Of a stretch of DNA of 64,000 nt, positions 22,378 to 33,010 are shown piece after piece (position 1 is the stretch's first letter; each line of letters starts with the position of its first letter). A model generated the notes under the pieces. The model did not search any database. It had not been told where the DNA came from and was given only the letters and a program-made list of their open reading frames with translations. This DNA comes from Blattamonas nauphoetae (Eukaryota; Preaxostyla; Oxymonadida): positions 124,001-188,000 of the forward strand of contig JARBJD010000081.1 in NCBI GenBank assembly GCA_033064195.1. The letters run 5' to 3'. Made by a program: the position numbers and the translations under genes.

Positions 22378-24521
22378 ATGAATGCTCCACCAGGATGTAT
22401 GTTCCATTTCTTGATGTATATGTTGTGACTTTGTTCTCTTTCTCTCTCAGATGGCTTTGTTCGTCACATCAGCGATAGAGGATTTGGAACAGTTATTGAA
22501 GTTTCAGAAAACTCAACGAAAAAACATTTTGCAGTGAAAATGATGCGAAGCATGTCAGAGAAAGACAAGGTGTGAATTGGACGTGAAGTCCAACGACTTC
22601 AACTTTTTGATCATCCTGGAATTGTAGGACTGAAGGAGGTTGTGACGATGGAGAACATGCAGGCGATAGTGATGGAACTGGGAGGACAATCACTAGCTCA
22701 ACTGGTTTCCTCTCACTCGGAACGTGGAGATCTGATCGATCGTCATGTTTGCCAATTTCTTCACTATTTTGATCATGTTGTCCACCGTTATTTCTTTCTT
22801 GCCTCTTTCTCGTTGACATCGTGTTGTTTCTTCTATTTCCCGTTTTCTTGACTTGGCTGTTGCTCAGATTGTGTATCAAGTGATGGTTGATATCTCGTCG
22901 GCACTTTGTTTCATGCACAACCATCCAAAAGAACGAACCGCACACGGGGACGTGAAATTGGAGAACATTCTTCTTTTTGAAGATGGCCATGCAAAATTGT
23001 GTTTGTTTCATTCCCCCTCCTCTCATTCTCCTTCATTTCCTCTTTTCTTTCCTTTACCCCTCCCACCTTCCATACTCTGTCCCAAAAAACGATTTCTCTT
23101 CTCACTTGTTTCAGGTGATCTTGGGGCAGCAGAATCGGAAGATGTGAGCTCGACACGTGGAGTGATGTCGATGCAATACGTGTCGCCAGAACGAATCGAT
23201 GATTCAAATGGTCGAGCGAGTGGATCCGCAGATGTGTGGGCGTTGGGGATTGTTCTTCACTGGCTTCTTTTTGGGAAAAGGTTGTTTTCGGGAGAAACGA
23301 TGATCAAGTTGGCTCGCGAGATCGGGTCATTCAAGCCGTCGCATATTGGGAAGAGTTGTGGGGAGGAAGAACGAAAACTACTCAAACGAATGTTGGATCC
23401 TGTTTGTCCTCCTCTATTCTCTTCTCCCGATATTTCCCCCTTTTCCCTTCCCATCACCTCTTCTCTTTCCCTCATTCTGTCTCTTTGTGTGTCTGTGTTT
23501 ATTGTGTGTATAGGATTGTGGATCCCGGTTGACAAGCAAACAACTTGTGGAATCGTTGATTTTGCAGTGCTTAATCAACACGACACAGGCAGGATGGAAA
23601 CTACGTGAGATGCAATCAAAAGATCTGGAAAATCGCCTTCGACAATCGGAAGCGAAAGTGGCAGAACTCCAAAATCAACTGAAGAAAGAACGTGAACGGC
23701 TGAAAGAAGAACAAATCGCGAGGCAGAAGGAAAAGGACACTCTGCGAACATCGGAAGCGAAAGTAGCCGAACTGACGAAAGGCATGCAAGCCCTCCAAAC
23801 ACAACTGAAAGAAGAACAGACAGCAAGGCAGACGGAAAAGGACCAGAATGTTCAGTTGCCAAATGAACTTAAAAAAGGGAAAGATGAAGGAAGGAAGGAA
23901 ACAGAACAGTGTGTCAAAGGACCACAAGACAGGACAATTGAAGGTCGAGTTTTGGATCGCCGAAACGGAGAAGATGCGCTCGACTGGTACCAGCCGACGA
24001 AATGGTCAACTTCTGGCTCTGTCTTCACGAATAAGTCCTTTCAAGCCTCCCCTCTTCTCTCGATCCCGTGCGGGAACGTGGTTACTCGATTCGCTTTCAC
24101 ATTCACAAAAATCACAACGAAAGCCACCTTTGGCATTAGAGCTTGTCGACTCGGTGGCTCAGGGAATCCCATGCCTGATTCGTTCACGCATTTTGTGGGG
24201 GGAGCGGGATGGACCGTGGATAAAGGCCACAACTACGCTGTCCAGCATGAAAAGAGATATTCAGAAAAATCAGCCTGCATTGCAGGAGCAGCCGGACAGC
24301 GAGTGGTGATGGAAGCAGATGGTCGAGACGGAAAGAGGACACTTCGGCTGAGCCAGGATGGACAGACACAACCTACTTTCTTCTCCTCCATCCATGTTCC
24401 CTTCCATTTCGTCATTCACCTTGGTGGAAAAGGCGATTCAGTTTCCATTGAATCCATGGAAATGCTGGCAGAACCAACACTGACAGGAGGAACAACAGAA
24501 ATCGAAATGGATGATAGGTAA
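22378..24521 (+). CDS. Protein kinase with coiled coil and SPRY-like C-terminal domain; in-frame TGA
   Basis: Five exons (22378-22396, 22451-22746, 22868-23000, 23115-23401, 23514-24521) splice in frame to 581 codons. Residues 1-270 form a kinase domain: glycine loop SDRGFGTVIEV, ATP-binding Lys in FAVKMM, HGDVKLENILL where HRD is usual, DLG for DFG, then YVSPE and SADVWALGIVLHWLLFG. A Lys/Glu-rich coiled coil spans about 278-375. The last ~200 residues resemble an SPRY/B30.2-like fold (FAFTFTKITTKATFGIRAC, then GKRTLRLSQDGQTQPTFF). One codon in the conserved kinase core, 22573-22575, is TGA, just before IGREVQRLQLFDHPGIVGL. A CGA-to-TGA change would explain it. No GT-AG intron removes it without deleting conserved residues. 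The gene may be a recent pseudogene or a variant allele. Confidence 0.8.
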
Positions 24522-24895
24522 CATAAATTCCAACCAGACTTCGGGTGCACTGCTTTTTTTGATTCCACCATTTTTCTGTCCGATCGAGGCCACCTTTTGT
24601 TTTTTCACTTCAGAAAATCCTCTTATTCAGTCACTTTTCAACTGCGCTGAGTTCTGCTGCTGTCAACCAAAGACGGAGATCAGTTTTGAACTTGAACAAG
24701 ATCTCTTCCTATGAGCTTCCTTCACTTCAAATGTGTGATTCTGAGTGAAATGACACAAAACACGAATGTGCGTGGAAAAAAATCAAAGTTTGCTGAATTA
24801 AAATTTAATTGTCCAGTATACATGAGAAAGGTGAATTCGTGTGATCTCATCGCGATCGCGTTCAAAAACGTCACTCTTTTTTCAGGAGACTTTTA

Positions 24896-25248
24896 CAGGG
24901 TGGCCCAGAAGTAACCTGGCGATATGGGCCGATCAATCTCAAAGAACAATTGATTCATGAATCAACAATCTTTCTCCTCTTCATGAGGCTTCTCCTTTTC
25001 GTTTCCGATCATTTTATGTCTGTCTTGTCGGTGATCAGTCTCTACATACAAATAATCTGTAAATCGGGCCATCTTTCGACAGCGTTTTTTCTGACAACTG
25101 GGCATCATTTCCAATCAATGAGACACGTGAGATGATAGAAATATACAATTAAAAGCCTCGCGAAGATGAAAAAGATTGTTGATTCATGAATCAATTGTCG
25201 TTCGAAGTTGATCGGCCCTTATCGCCAGGTTACTTCTGGGCCACCCTG
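24896..25248. mobile_element. MITE of the CAGGGTGGCCCAGAAGTA family, copy 1
   Basis: A 353-bp element bounded by terminal inverted repeats starting CAGGGTGGCCCAGAAGTAAC. The repeats extend inwards about 100 bases with few mismatches and include a palindromic TTGATTCATGAATCAA on each side. A TA precedes the left end; the right end is followed by GA, so the TA target duplication is imperfect. There is no coding capacity. The same end sequence bounds a 355-bp copy at 51268. TA flanks and CAG ends place it with Tc1/mariner-mobilised MITEs. Confidence 0.85.
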
Positions 25249-26383
25249 GACACATTTTTTGGAACAAAACACATCAGAAAATTGGTCAATGATAGAAAAC
25301 GACATAAAAAACACTTTTTGTGAGAGAGAACCGAGATAAAGTGATATATTTCTCAAAAAGTCAAAGAAAGGTCAAAATGCGATGAGCATTCCAATTCTCA
25401 CGAATAGTCTTGGAAATTCAGGAGAATGTTTCAATAATGATAGTTGAAGAATATCTCGAATAAGGATTTGTTTTGAGTGGAAGTTCAGTAGAACTTGGAT
25501 GATCGTTTGAAATGCGGTGATTGAGGCAGTAGGTAAAAAGAAATAGAAAAAACCAGAGAACCAGATAGGAGAAAATGGTGAAATTCATCCAACTGTGAAT
25601 TTTTGTAGCCAACCTTCCACTCTCAATTAAAGTCAGCCATCGCTCTGAAAAGTGCTGAATATGTGACCATGAGAAGTAAAAGAATATCACAAACCAGGGA
25701 CATCTAATCTAATGATCTGGATAAGATAGGAGCTATCATCTATTTAACAAATAAAGGAAACTTGATGGTTCAGAAGGCGCCAGAAAGTGAGATCCAGAGA
25801 CAATTAAGTGAAAATGAGGAAATCTAGCAAATCACACCTTCAACCTGTCGATTGAGTCTGTACGGGTGAGCTGTGTGGATTTTTTGGAGAGTCTCTGCGT
25901 CTGTGTGATTTTGTGACGCGTGTAACATTTCACTCAGAATCGCACAAATTCTTCTGTTAGCCTTGTGATGGGAACATCTCATCTGTCTCGATCATGTGGT
26001 CGCTCGGGTTCTGTCCGCCTTCTAGCCACTCACCGTACCCATTGATGGAAACAAATCGTTTCACAGGCAGCTTTTTGAGCATTCTCACTGTCAATCGAGT
26101 TTGGGGCACTGCAAGGAAGAACCACTCTCTGAGTTGGCAAAAATTCTATCGTGGAATCGCGGACTTCGAGGGGAAATCAAAATTTGTTGATTGAGAATCA
26201 TACAGGTGTTGTTTTCGGAACTACTCGAAGATGTAACCGAACAAATCATGTTGAACTGCGCTAATGATAGTTGTCCCTCGCCAATCAGATGACATTCATT
26301 CCTTCTGAGCAATCGTCTTACACTGAATTGAACTTGAACAGTGTCGATATTGCAATGATGTCATCTATGATGATAGTACCCGG

Positions 26384-26845
26384 ACAAACCCGTTAGAGCG
26401 GATAAACCCGTTAACCCTTCCAAAGGGACGAAACAGTCTCCCCTCTTCATCTTAATTCTCCTTCCACTTCACATTCATGCATTTCCTCATTTTTTTTAAA
26501 ACTAGAGTTCTTCATGAAAGAATGATTGTGAAATGCAAAGCGAAAAGTGAACGTTGTTTTTTGAACGAAGTTGAACAAATCTATTTCCGAGAACTAGAGG
26601 GATCATGTGTTGCGAGTCGAGCTTTTCATGGTCAGAATAACTTGCGCTGTGTCGTCGTTGACATTTCATCCATTTGAATAGACCCATTGTCTTTGATCCA
26701 ATCTCTGAAAGAGTCACAATTCCTTCCAGAATTCTCACTAGGGTTTTCTTACAGGTACAACTGATGAGTCGTGTGAAAGAGATGATATATGTGAAATGGG
26801 GGATGTTTTAACGGGTTTATCGGAGTTAACGGGTTTATCCGACCA
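26384..26845. mobile_element. Short inverted-repeat element with doubled GGATAAACCCGTTA ends
   Basis: Each end carries two copies of the unit GGATAAACCCGTTA about 17 bases apart, in inverted orientation between the ends (near 26384-26420 and 26812-26845). The interior of about 390 bases has no gene. An ACC triplet lies just outside both ends and could be a 3-bp target duplication. Subterminal repeat doubling is common in hAT- or CACTA-like MITEs, but I cannot assign a superfamily. Confidence 0.6.
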
Positions 26846-27624
26846 CTATGACAGCACACCCTTGTCTCCACAGCCGTCTTTCTCTTACCATCTTCATTTT
26901 TTTGTTTGCAAGCAAAGAATCTCATCAACCGAGACCATCTCATTTCACGCCACAACGCGATGCTGGGAGGGTGGGAAGAACGCTTCATTGTCCCATTGGA
27001 TTCTTGATACGCGCTGATAGTCGTTGCCACACTCATTTCGCCCCAATTTATTTTAAGTCATCTCTTGACTTTATGTCGATCATCACATGTGATCTCCCGA
27101 TCTGTTGCTAGAGAATAAAACGACCTTCAATCTTCTTTCTCATCCTCCATCACGTCTCTCAGAAACAACTATGAAGAGATAAATCCTCGAAACACACTCA
27201 ATTATCCGAACCTTGCATATTCGGCAAGGGTTGTTCCCGCAACAGACCAATCATCACATCATCATCTCCAATTCGTCGAGTGGCAGAGAAATCCGGTCAA
27301 ACGACCTTTGAACAGCTGGGATTGTCTGAAAAGATGGTTCTGATGCCCTGCGGAAAGTTTACAGCTGGAAGGATGAGAACCACGCTCGTCTTTCTGAGTC
27401 TCTTCCAGAACGATTCAGTTTTTATCCTGATAAATGAAAGCTTGTCTGTTATTTTGATGATATCATACTTTTCTAAATTTATCACACAGATATCCGGCCA
27501 TCTGGACATGTTTTTCGTCCCAATTGAGATGAAGGAGGATCGAACCACAAGATTGTTCTCTCGGACATCAAAAAATCAACAATTGTTTTTCTTGCCAAAA
27601 ACAGCACAACTCAATCAAACATCG

Positions 27625-30600
27625 ATGACTTACACTAGTTCAAGTCCCAAATCCATTCCCAGAGAGAACCTTGAGGACAAACATCCATTCATCCTAAACC
27701 TGTTCTTCTGCTTCTTCTGCCCCTTCATCTGCCGACGAACACCAATCCGAACGCACGACATTCCGTCGATCAGCGAGAATGACAAGACCCTTCTTCGATA
27801 TTCTGTGTTTGAGAAGCGATGGACCCCAATTGTGGAGTCGTTCATGAATTCGCACCCAAAACCGAAAAAGTTGCCTCCTCTCTTCCGAACACTGATCCGA
27901 TCGTCGATGTCGCTGACGATGGTTGCAGGTGTGATTAGTGTGTTTCTGAGCCCTGTTTTCAACATGATGATTCCGTGGCTGAGCAAGCTGGCCCTGACAG
28001 CATCAACACAGAAGCTGGCAGACCCAACTGTGCCCATCCCGCTTGTGCCGTGCATTCTGATGTTTGTGTTCCCGACCCTTCAGCAGCTTCTGGAATCGTT
28101 TGGGTATCGTCACATGTTCCATCTGGCGAGCCAAGTTCGAAGCACAGTGGCGTTCGCTCTTTACTCGAAGCTGTTCAAACTGAACATCGGAGCTGGGTCG
28201 GCGCTGGACACGGGCAAGCTGCAGACGCTGCTCACATCCGACTGCGCGATGATCGGAGACCAGTTCCAGCTGATTGCTCAAGCCCTGACGTTTCCAGTTG
28301 TGTTCACAGGCCCGCTTGTGTTCCTTCTTGTGTCGTGGGGGTGGGTGGCACTGATCGCACTTGGAGTGTGGTTGGTGTTCATCCCTTTCCAGCTGTGGCT
28401 CGCGAAGGGAATCACACACCAATCGAAGAATTACCTGGCAGTGAACGACCGTCGAAACAAGATGCAGAGCGAAGTGCTCCAGGGCATTCGGACAGTGAAA
28501 GTGAGTGGGATGGAAGAGATCTTCTTCAAGAAGCTGATGGCGATTCGGGAAGAACAAGTCGGACACGTCTCTCGCTACATCTTTCTGGTGCAGGCATCTC
28601 ACGGAATGTTCCGGACACTGCCACAGCTGATCAACCTGGCGACGATGACCACACTCGTTGTGGTTGGAAAGGTATCGCAGAAGGATTTTGCTCGCGACGT
28701 TCAGAGCTACACGGGATATTTGTTTCAGATGACATCGCCAGCATCTTGGCTGCCAAATGTGGTTCAGGGGTTGGCGCTGATGAGGGTGAGCATGAAACGG
28801 ATTGGATCATTCTTGGCGATTGGAGAGATTCGGGAGGAAGAGCGGGAAGAGTGCGAGAACGACGAAAATGCAGTTGAGATTGCGGAGGGTGAGTTTGCAT
28901 GGCCAGCAGCGCCAGTTGTGATGGAAAGGAAAGAAGAGATAAAGAGAAGGAAGAAAGCAGCAGCGAAGAAGGCGAAAGAAGATGCAAAAATGGAAAAGAA
29001 ACGAAAATCACAAGAGAGCCACAAAACACCCAAGGAACTGTCGCCAATTGCGAAACAAGACACAGAAACCCCAAAAATTCCCCCTTCAAATCCTGCTCCC
29101 TCTCCGAACAGCTCAAACACAACATCGTCGGTGGCAAACAAGACAGTTCTGTGGAATTTGAATCTGACGATCCCAAAACACAAGCTGACGATGGTTGTGG
29201 GAGAAGTGGGAAGCGGGAAATCGTCGCTCGGAGGGATTCTGACGAAAGAGATTGTGAAGACGAAGGGAACAGTGCGACAGACAGGCCAAGTCGTGTTCTG
29301 TCCTCAAAGTGCATGGATTATGAATGGGACAGTTCGAGAGAACATTCTTATGGGGAGGGAGATGGATGAGAGAGAATACGAAGAGACACTTCGAGTGTGC
29401 TCGCTTCAGAAAGACTTGAAGACCTTTGCGGCTGGGGACGAGACGGCGATTGGGGAGAAGGGAGTGAACATGAGTGGGGGACAGAAAGCGAGGATCCAAC
29501 TGGCTCGAGCTGTCTACAAATGTTCCGACATGATCGTACTCGATGATCCACTGTCTGCAGTGGACGCGGAAGTTGGGCGATTTGTGATGAACGAATGCAT
29601 CTGCGGGGCACTGAAAGGGAAGACAGTGGTTCTGATGACGAACGAGAAGGCGATCCTGAAGAGGGCAGATGTGGTTGTTGTGATGAAGGAAGGACGAGTG
29701 GCAGGGAGAGGGAGTTATTGGGAGCTGAGGGAGGGAGGATTGCTGGAGGGAGTGGAGATGGAAGAAGAGAAGGAGGAGATGGAGAAAGGAGAGACAGCAG
29801 GAGAGATGAAAACAGAAAGGGAAGATGAAACGAGGCCACAACCGGATCAACGAGGGGAGGAAGAGGAGAAGCAGCCAGAACTGCCAACCGACGACGAGAA
29901 GACGGTCAACTCCAACCCGCCACCGAACACCTCGCAACATCTCCCAACCATCAACACTCCCCCATCTCTTAGCAAACAAGCTGAATCGAAGACAGCCAAG
30001 CAGATTGTGTCAACCGAAGAGCACATCACCGGCGCTGTCCCCTTTGCTGTGTACTGGTACTACCTTCGAAACGCCCTCCACCCGATTCTTCTCCCCCTCT
30101 TCTTCGTGATGCTCCTTTCGGTGTCCTTCATCATCACCTTCTCGCAGTATTGGGTGGGCGTGATCGGATCATCATCGAGTTGGGGGTGGTTGACATACAG
30201 CGACAAGTTCTTTGCGTGGGGCGTCCAGACTGTGATCATGATCGTCGTTGCTGTGTTCAGAGCTCTGATGGGCCTTCATGCTGGTCGTCGAGGGCCACAC
30301 AACATCCACGCGAAGCTCCTTCACTCGATTCTGTCGGCTCCAACCGCTTTCTTCGACACGACACCGCTGGGAAGGATTGTGAGCAGACTGACAAGCGATC
30401 TGGCGTTGATGGATCAGTTCCTGTATCCGTTCCTTGTGTTCACGCTGATTGTTGTGATGAATCTGGTTGGGCAAACCGCGATTGTGATGATCGACACACC
30501 GATCTTCGGAGCGGTTGGAGGGACAGCGCTGGTGCTGTTTGGTGTCCTTCTGGTTGTGTACATCCGAGCTGCACGAGAACTCCAAAGAATCGAACTGATC

Positions 30601-31963
30601 TCTCGCTCGCCTGTTGTCGCCCACTTCTCTGAAACACTGTTTGGGTCTGGACTGTCGACGATTCGAGCATTCCAACAGGAAGACGAATGGAAGCAGCGTT
30701 TTGCCTCGAAGCTGGATGCCTGGGGTGCCCGCTTCGTGCTGTTCAAGACCGGGTCGAAATGGGCCTCGCTGATGTCTGCGTTCGTGTCCTCGTTCTTCTT
30801 CGCGGGAGTGTCGTTCATCGGATGGTACGCGATGGAGCCTTCAGTGTACAGCGTGGCGATCACAGCAGCGATGAACTTTGCGTTCATGTCGAACAACGTG
30901 GTTCTGAACAGTGTTGATTTGGAGGCGAGGATGGCGAGTCTGCAGCGGATCAAGTTCTACACGCAGAACATCCCGCAAGAGAAGAGTCGAGTGGAAAGCG
31001 AAGGAATCCGTCCCAACACAGCACACTCAACACAAACTGTGCCATCAGACTGGCCCGCCAACGGAAGTGTCATATTTGAGAACGTCTCGTTTCGATATCG
31101 GCCTGGTCTTCCTCTCGTTCTCCGCAATGTCTCGTTCGAGATCGAAGGCGGGCAGAAGATCGGAGTGTGTGGGCGAACAGGCGCTGGGAAATCATCACTC
31201 ATCTTCGTTCTGTTCCGCCTTGTCGAGCTGAATCCCAAATTGGAGCCGCTCCATCTTGACTCTCAGACAGGCCTTCCGGTTGAGCCAGACAGCAGTGCGG
31301 TCGAAGCGAATGGCGGCCGAGTGGTTGTGGATGGCGTCGATCTGAGTGAGGTTGATCTTCTCCGAGTTCGAAAATCGTTTGCGATCATCCCGCAAGACCC
31401 AACGCTGTTCACAGGAACAATCAGAAGCAACATGGACATGGGAGGAGAGAAGACAGACGAGAGAATCTGGGAAGTGTTGGAGATGGTGGAGATGAAGGAT
31501 GTGGTGAGCGGGTTGGAAGGAGGGCTGGATTGGGAGGTTCGTGAAGGGGGAAGGAATCTGTCGACAGGCCAGCGACAGTTGCTATGTTTTGGGCGAGCGA
31601 TCCTGAACGAGAGGAAAGTGATTGTGATGGACGAGGCGACAGCGAGTGTGGATGGGGAGACAGATGGAAAGATTCAGAGGACGATCCGGGAGCACTGCAA
31701 AGACAAGACAGTGATTGTGATTGCTCATCGACTGAACACGATAATGGATTCGGACAGGATTCTTGTATGGTGCCATTCTTGGTCTTTTTTTTTCATTTTT
31801 CTTTCTCTTTTTCAACGCATTCATCATCTCTGCTCTCGTTATCGTCTTTCCTTCTTCATCTCAGGTGATGGACAATGGAACTGTGGCAGAGTTCGATACC
31901 CCAGCGACTTTGAAGGCCAATCCGGATTCAGCTTTGAACGCTCTGCTCCACTCCCATCAGTAA
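27625..31963 (+). CDS. ABC transporter, ABCC/MRP type
   Basis: A full-length exporter with two membrane domains and two ATPase domains; ABCC proteins typically export organic anions and conjugates. Exon 1 (27625-31764) and exon 2 (31865-31963) around a 100-nt intron give 1412 residues. NBD1 has Walker A GEVGSGKSSL (~525), signature MSGGQKARIQLARA and Walker B MIVLDDPLSAVDAEVG, with Asp in place of the catalytic Glu as usual in ABCC. NBD2 has GRTGAGKSS (~1181), signature LSTGQRQLLCFGRA, VIVMDEATASVD and the switch His in IVIAHRL. NBD1 lacks the switch His (VVLMTNEK). A Lys/Glu-rich insertion of ~70 residues lies between the first membrane domain and NBD1, and a second polar linker follows NBD1. 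The substrate is unknown. The start is the ATG preceding the conserved helix region; an ATG at 27529 is possible. Confidence 0.93.
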
Positions 31964-33010
31964 TCTATTGAAACAAACAGTCTTAATTTCACCATCTCAC
32001 GGACCATCCCAGTTTCATCGCATGTTTGTCAAAACAGCACAGAGAATCGAGAGAACAAGTGAAGCAAAAAGCGAGGATGGAACAATCGAATAAAGACGGC
32101 GCGTGGCCTTGGTTACATCAACAAACTGAGGGAGTGTTGGTCGTTGTCCACGACACAAGAAGAATGCCGAAAAGAAGAGCGAGACTGTCAGGACTCGCTC
32201 AGAAGGAAAGAAATGACGACAATAGAATCAAATCTCAAGAAAACAGAAGCAGAAGGAAATAATGAAGAATGAGAACTGAGTTACTGGGTTTGTGACGTGA
32301 GATGAAGTAAGACAGCAAACCAATCTGTCCAACGAACACAAGCGAGATGTTGTGTGTCGACGGAAGAGTGGTTGCTGGTGAAGTGAACGTGGATGTCTCC
32401 ATCTACGACGAGTGAACGAGTTGCTAATGAACGGCAACCAGACAGACACAATCGGGAATGAGGTGAAGCGATCGTTGTTCAGATGTCCATCTTTGTGTCG
32501 TTGAGATGATGCTTGATTTTGGCGAGATGGTGTGCCATCGAACCAGGATTCGTTGGTTGGCTGGTGAAACAGAAATAGAAATCATCACCCTCAAATGGAG
32601 AGAATTCCTGTCATCTGACAGGTCATTCAATTTGAGAGCGACAGTTGACGAGAGGAGGAGGGGTTGCGAGATGAAGAACGGAAGGTGAAGAATTGTATGT
32701 GATCCAACGAGGATCGATGAATAGATAAGTTCGGATATTTGTCTGATGGAGGTGGGTTCCCACATCGAATCGCGGAGGAAGTGATGCGAGTCAAGGTGGG
32801 AGCCAGATAAAGAAAGATCGGACGATCTCACCGAGGAGGAAGTGAGCTCAGGTGAGATCGAAAAAGAAAGCAGAAAACAGATCGGAAAGAGATGCCTACA
32901 GAACGTGAGTGGAGTGGATTGAGCACGAAATGATCAGTTGTGAAGTGAGAGAGAATGTGAGTCGTTGACCAGATAATAACAAGTGAAAGCAGTTATTCGT
33001 GCTGAAAAGT
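31964..33010. other. Convergent intergenic region, no gene seen
   Basis: About 1 kb between the stops of the transporter and the receptor. A plus-strand frame (32026-32262) and several minus-strand frames are short and lack motifs. The region presumably holds the two 3' ends. Confidence 0.6.

Larger units (their letters stand above)
24522..27624. other. Long intergenic region without a supported gene
   Basis: Apart from the MITE at 24896-25248 and the inverted-repeat element at 26384-26845, nothing recognisable is seen on either strand. Open frames are short and AT-rich. The frame of the following transporter is open upstream to 27280, but its composition there is AT-rich and unlike the transporter, so I treat it as leader. 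Confidence 0.6.

Noticed and set aside
22561-22645. An intron removing the TGA at 22573
   Set aside because: The only GT-AG segment covering it would delete the conserved REVQRLQLFDHPGIV kinase block, and shorter ones are 12-20 nt and out of frame.
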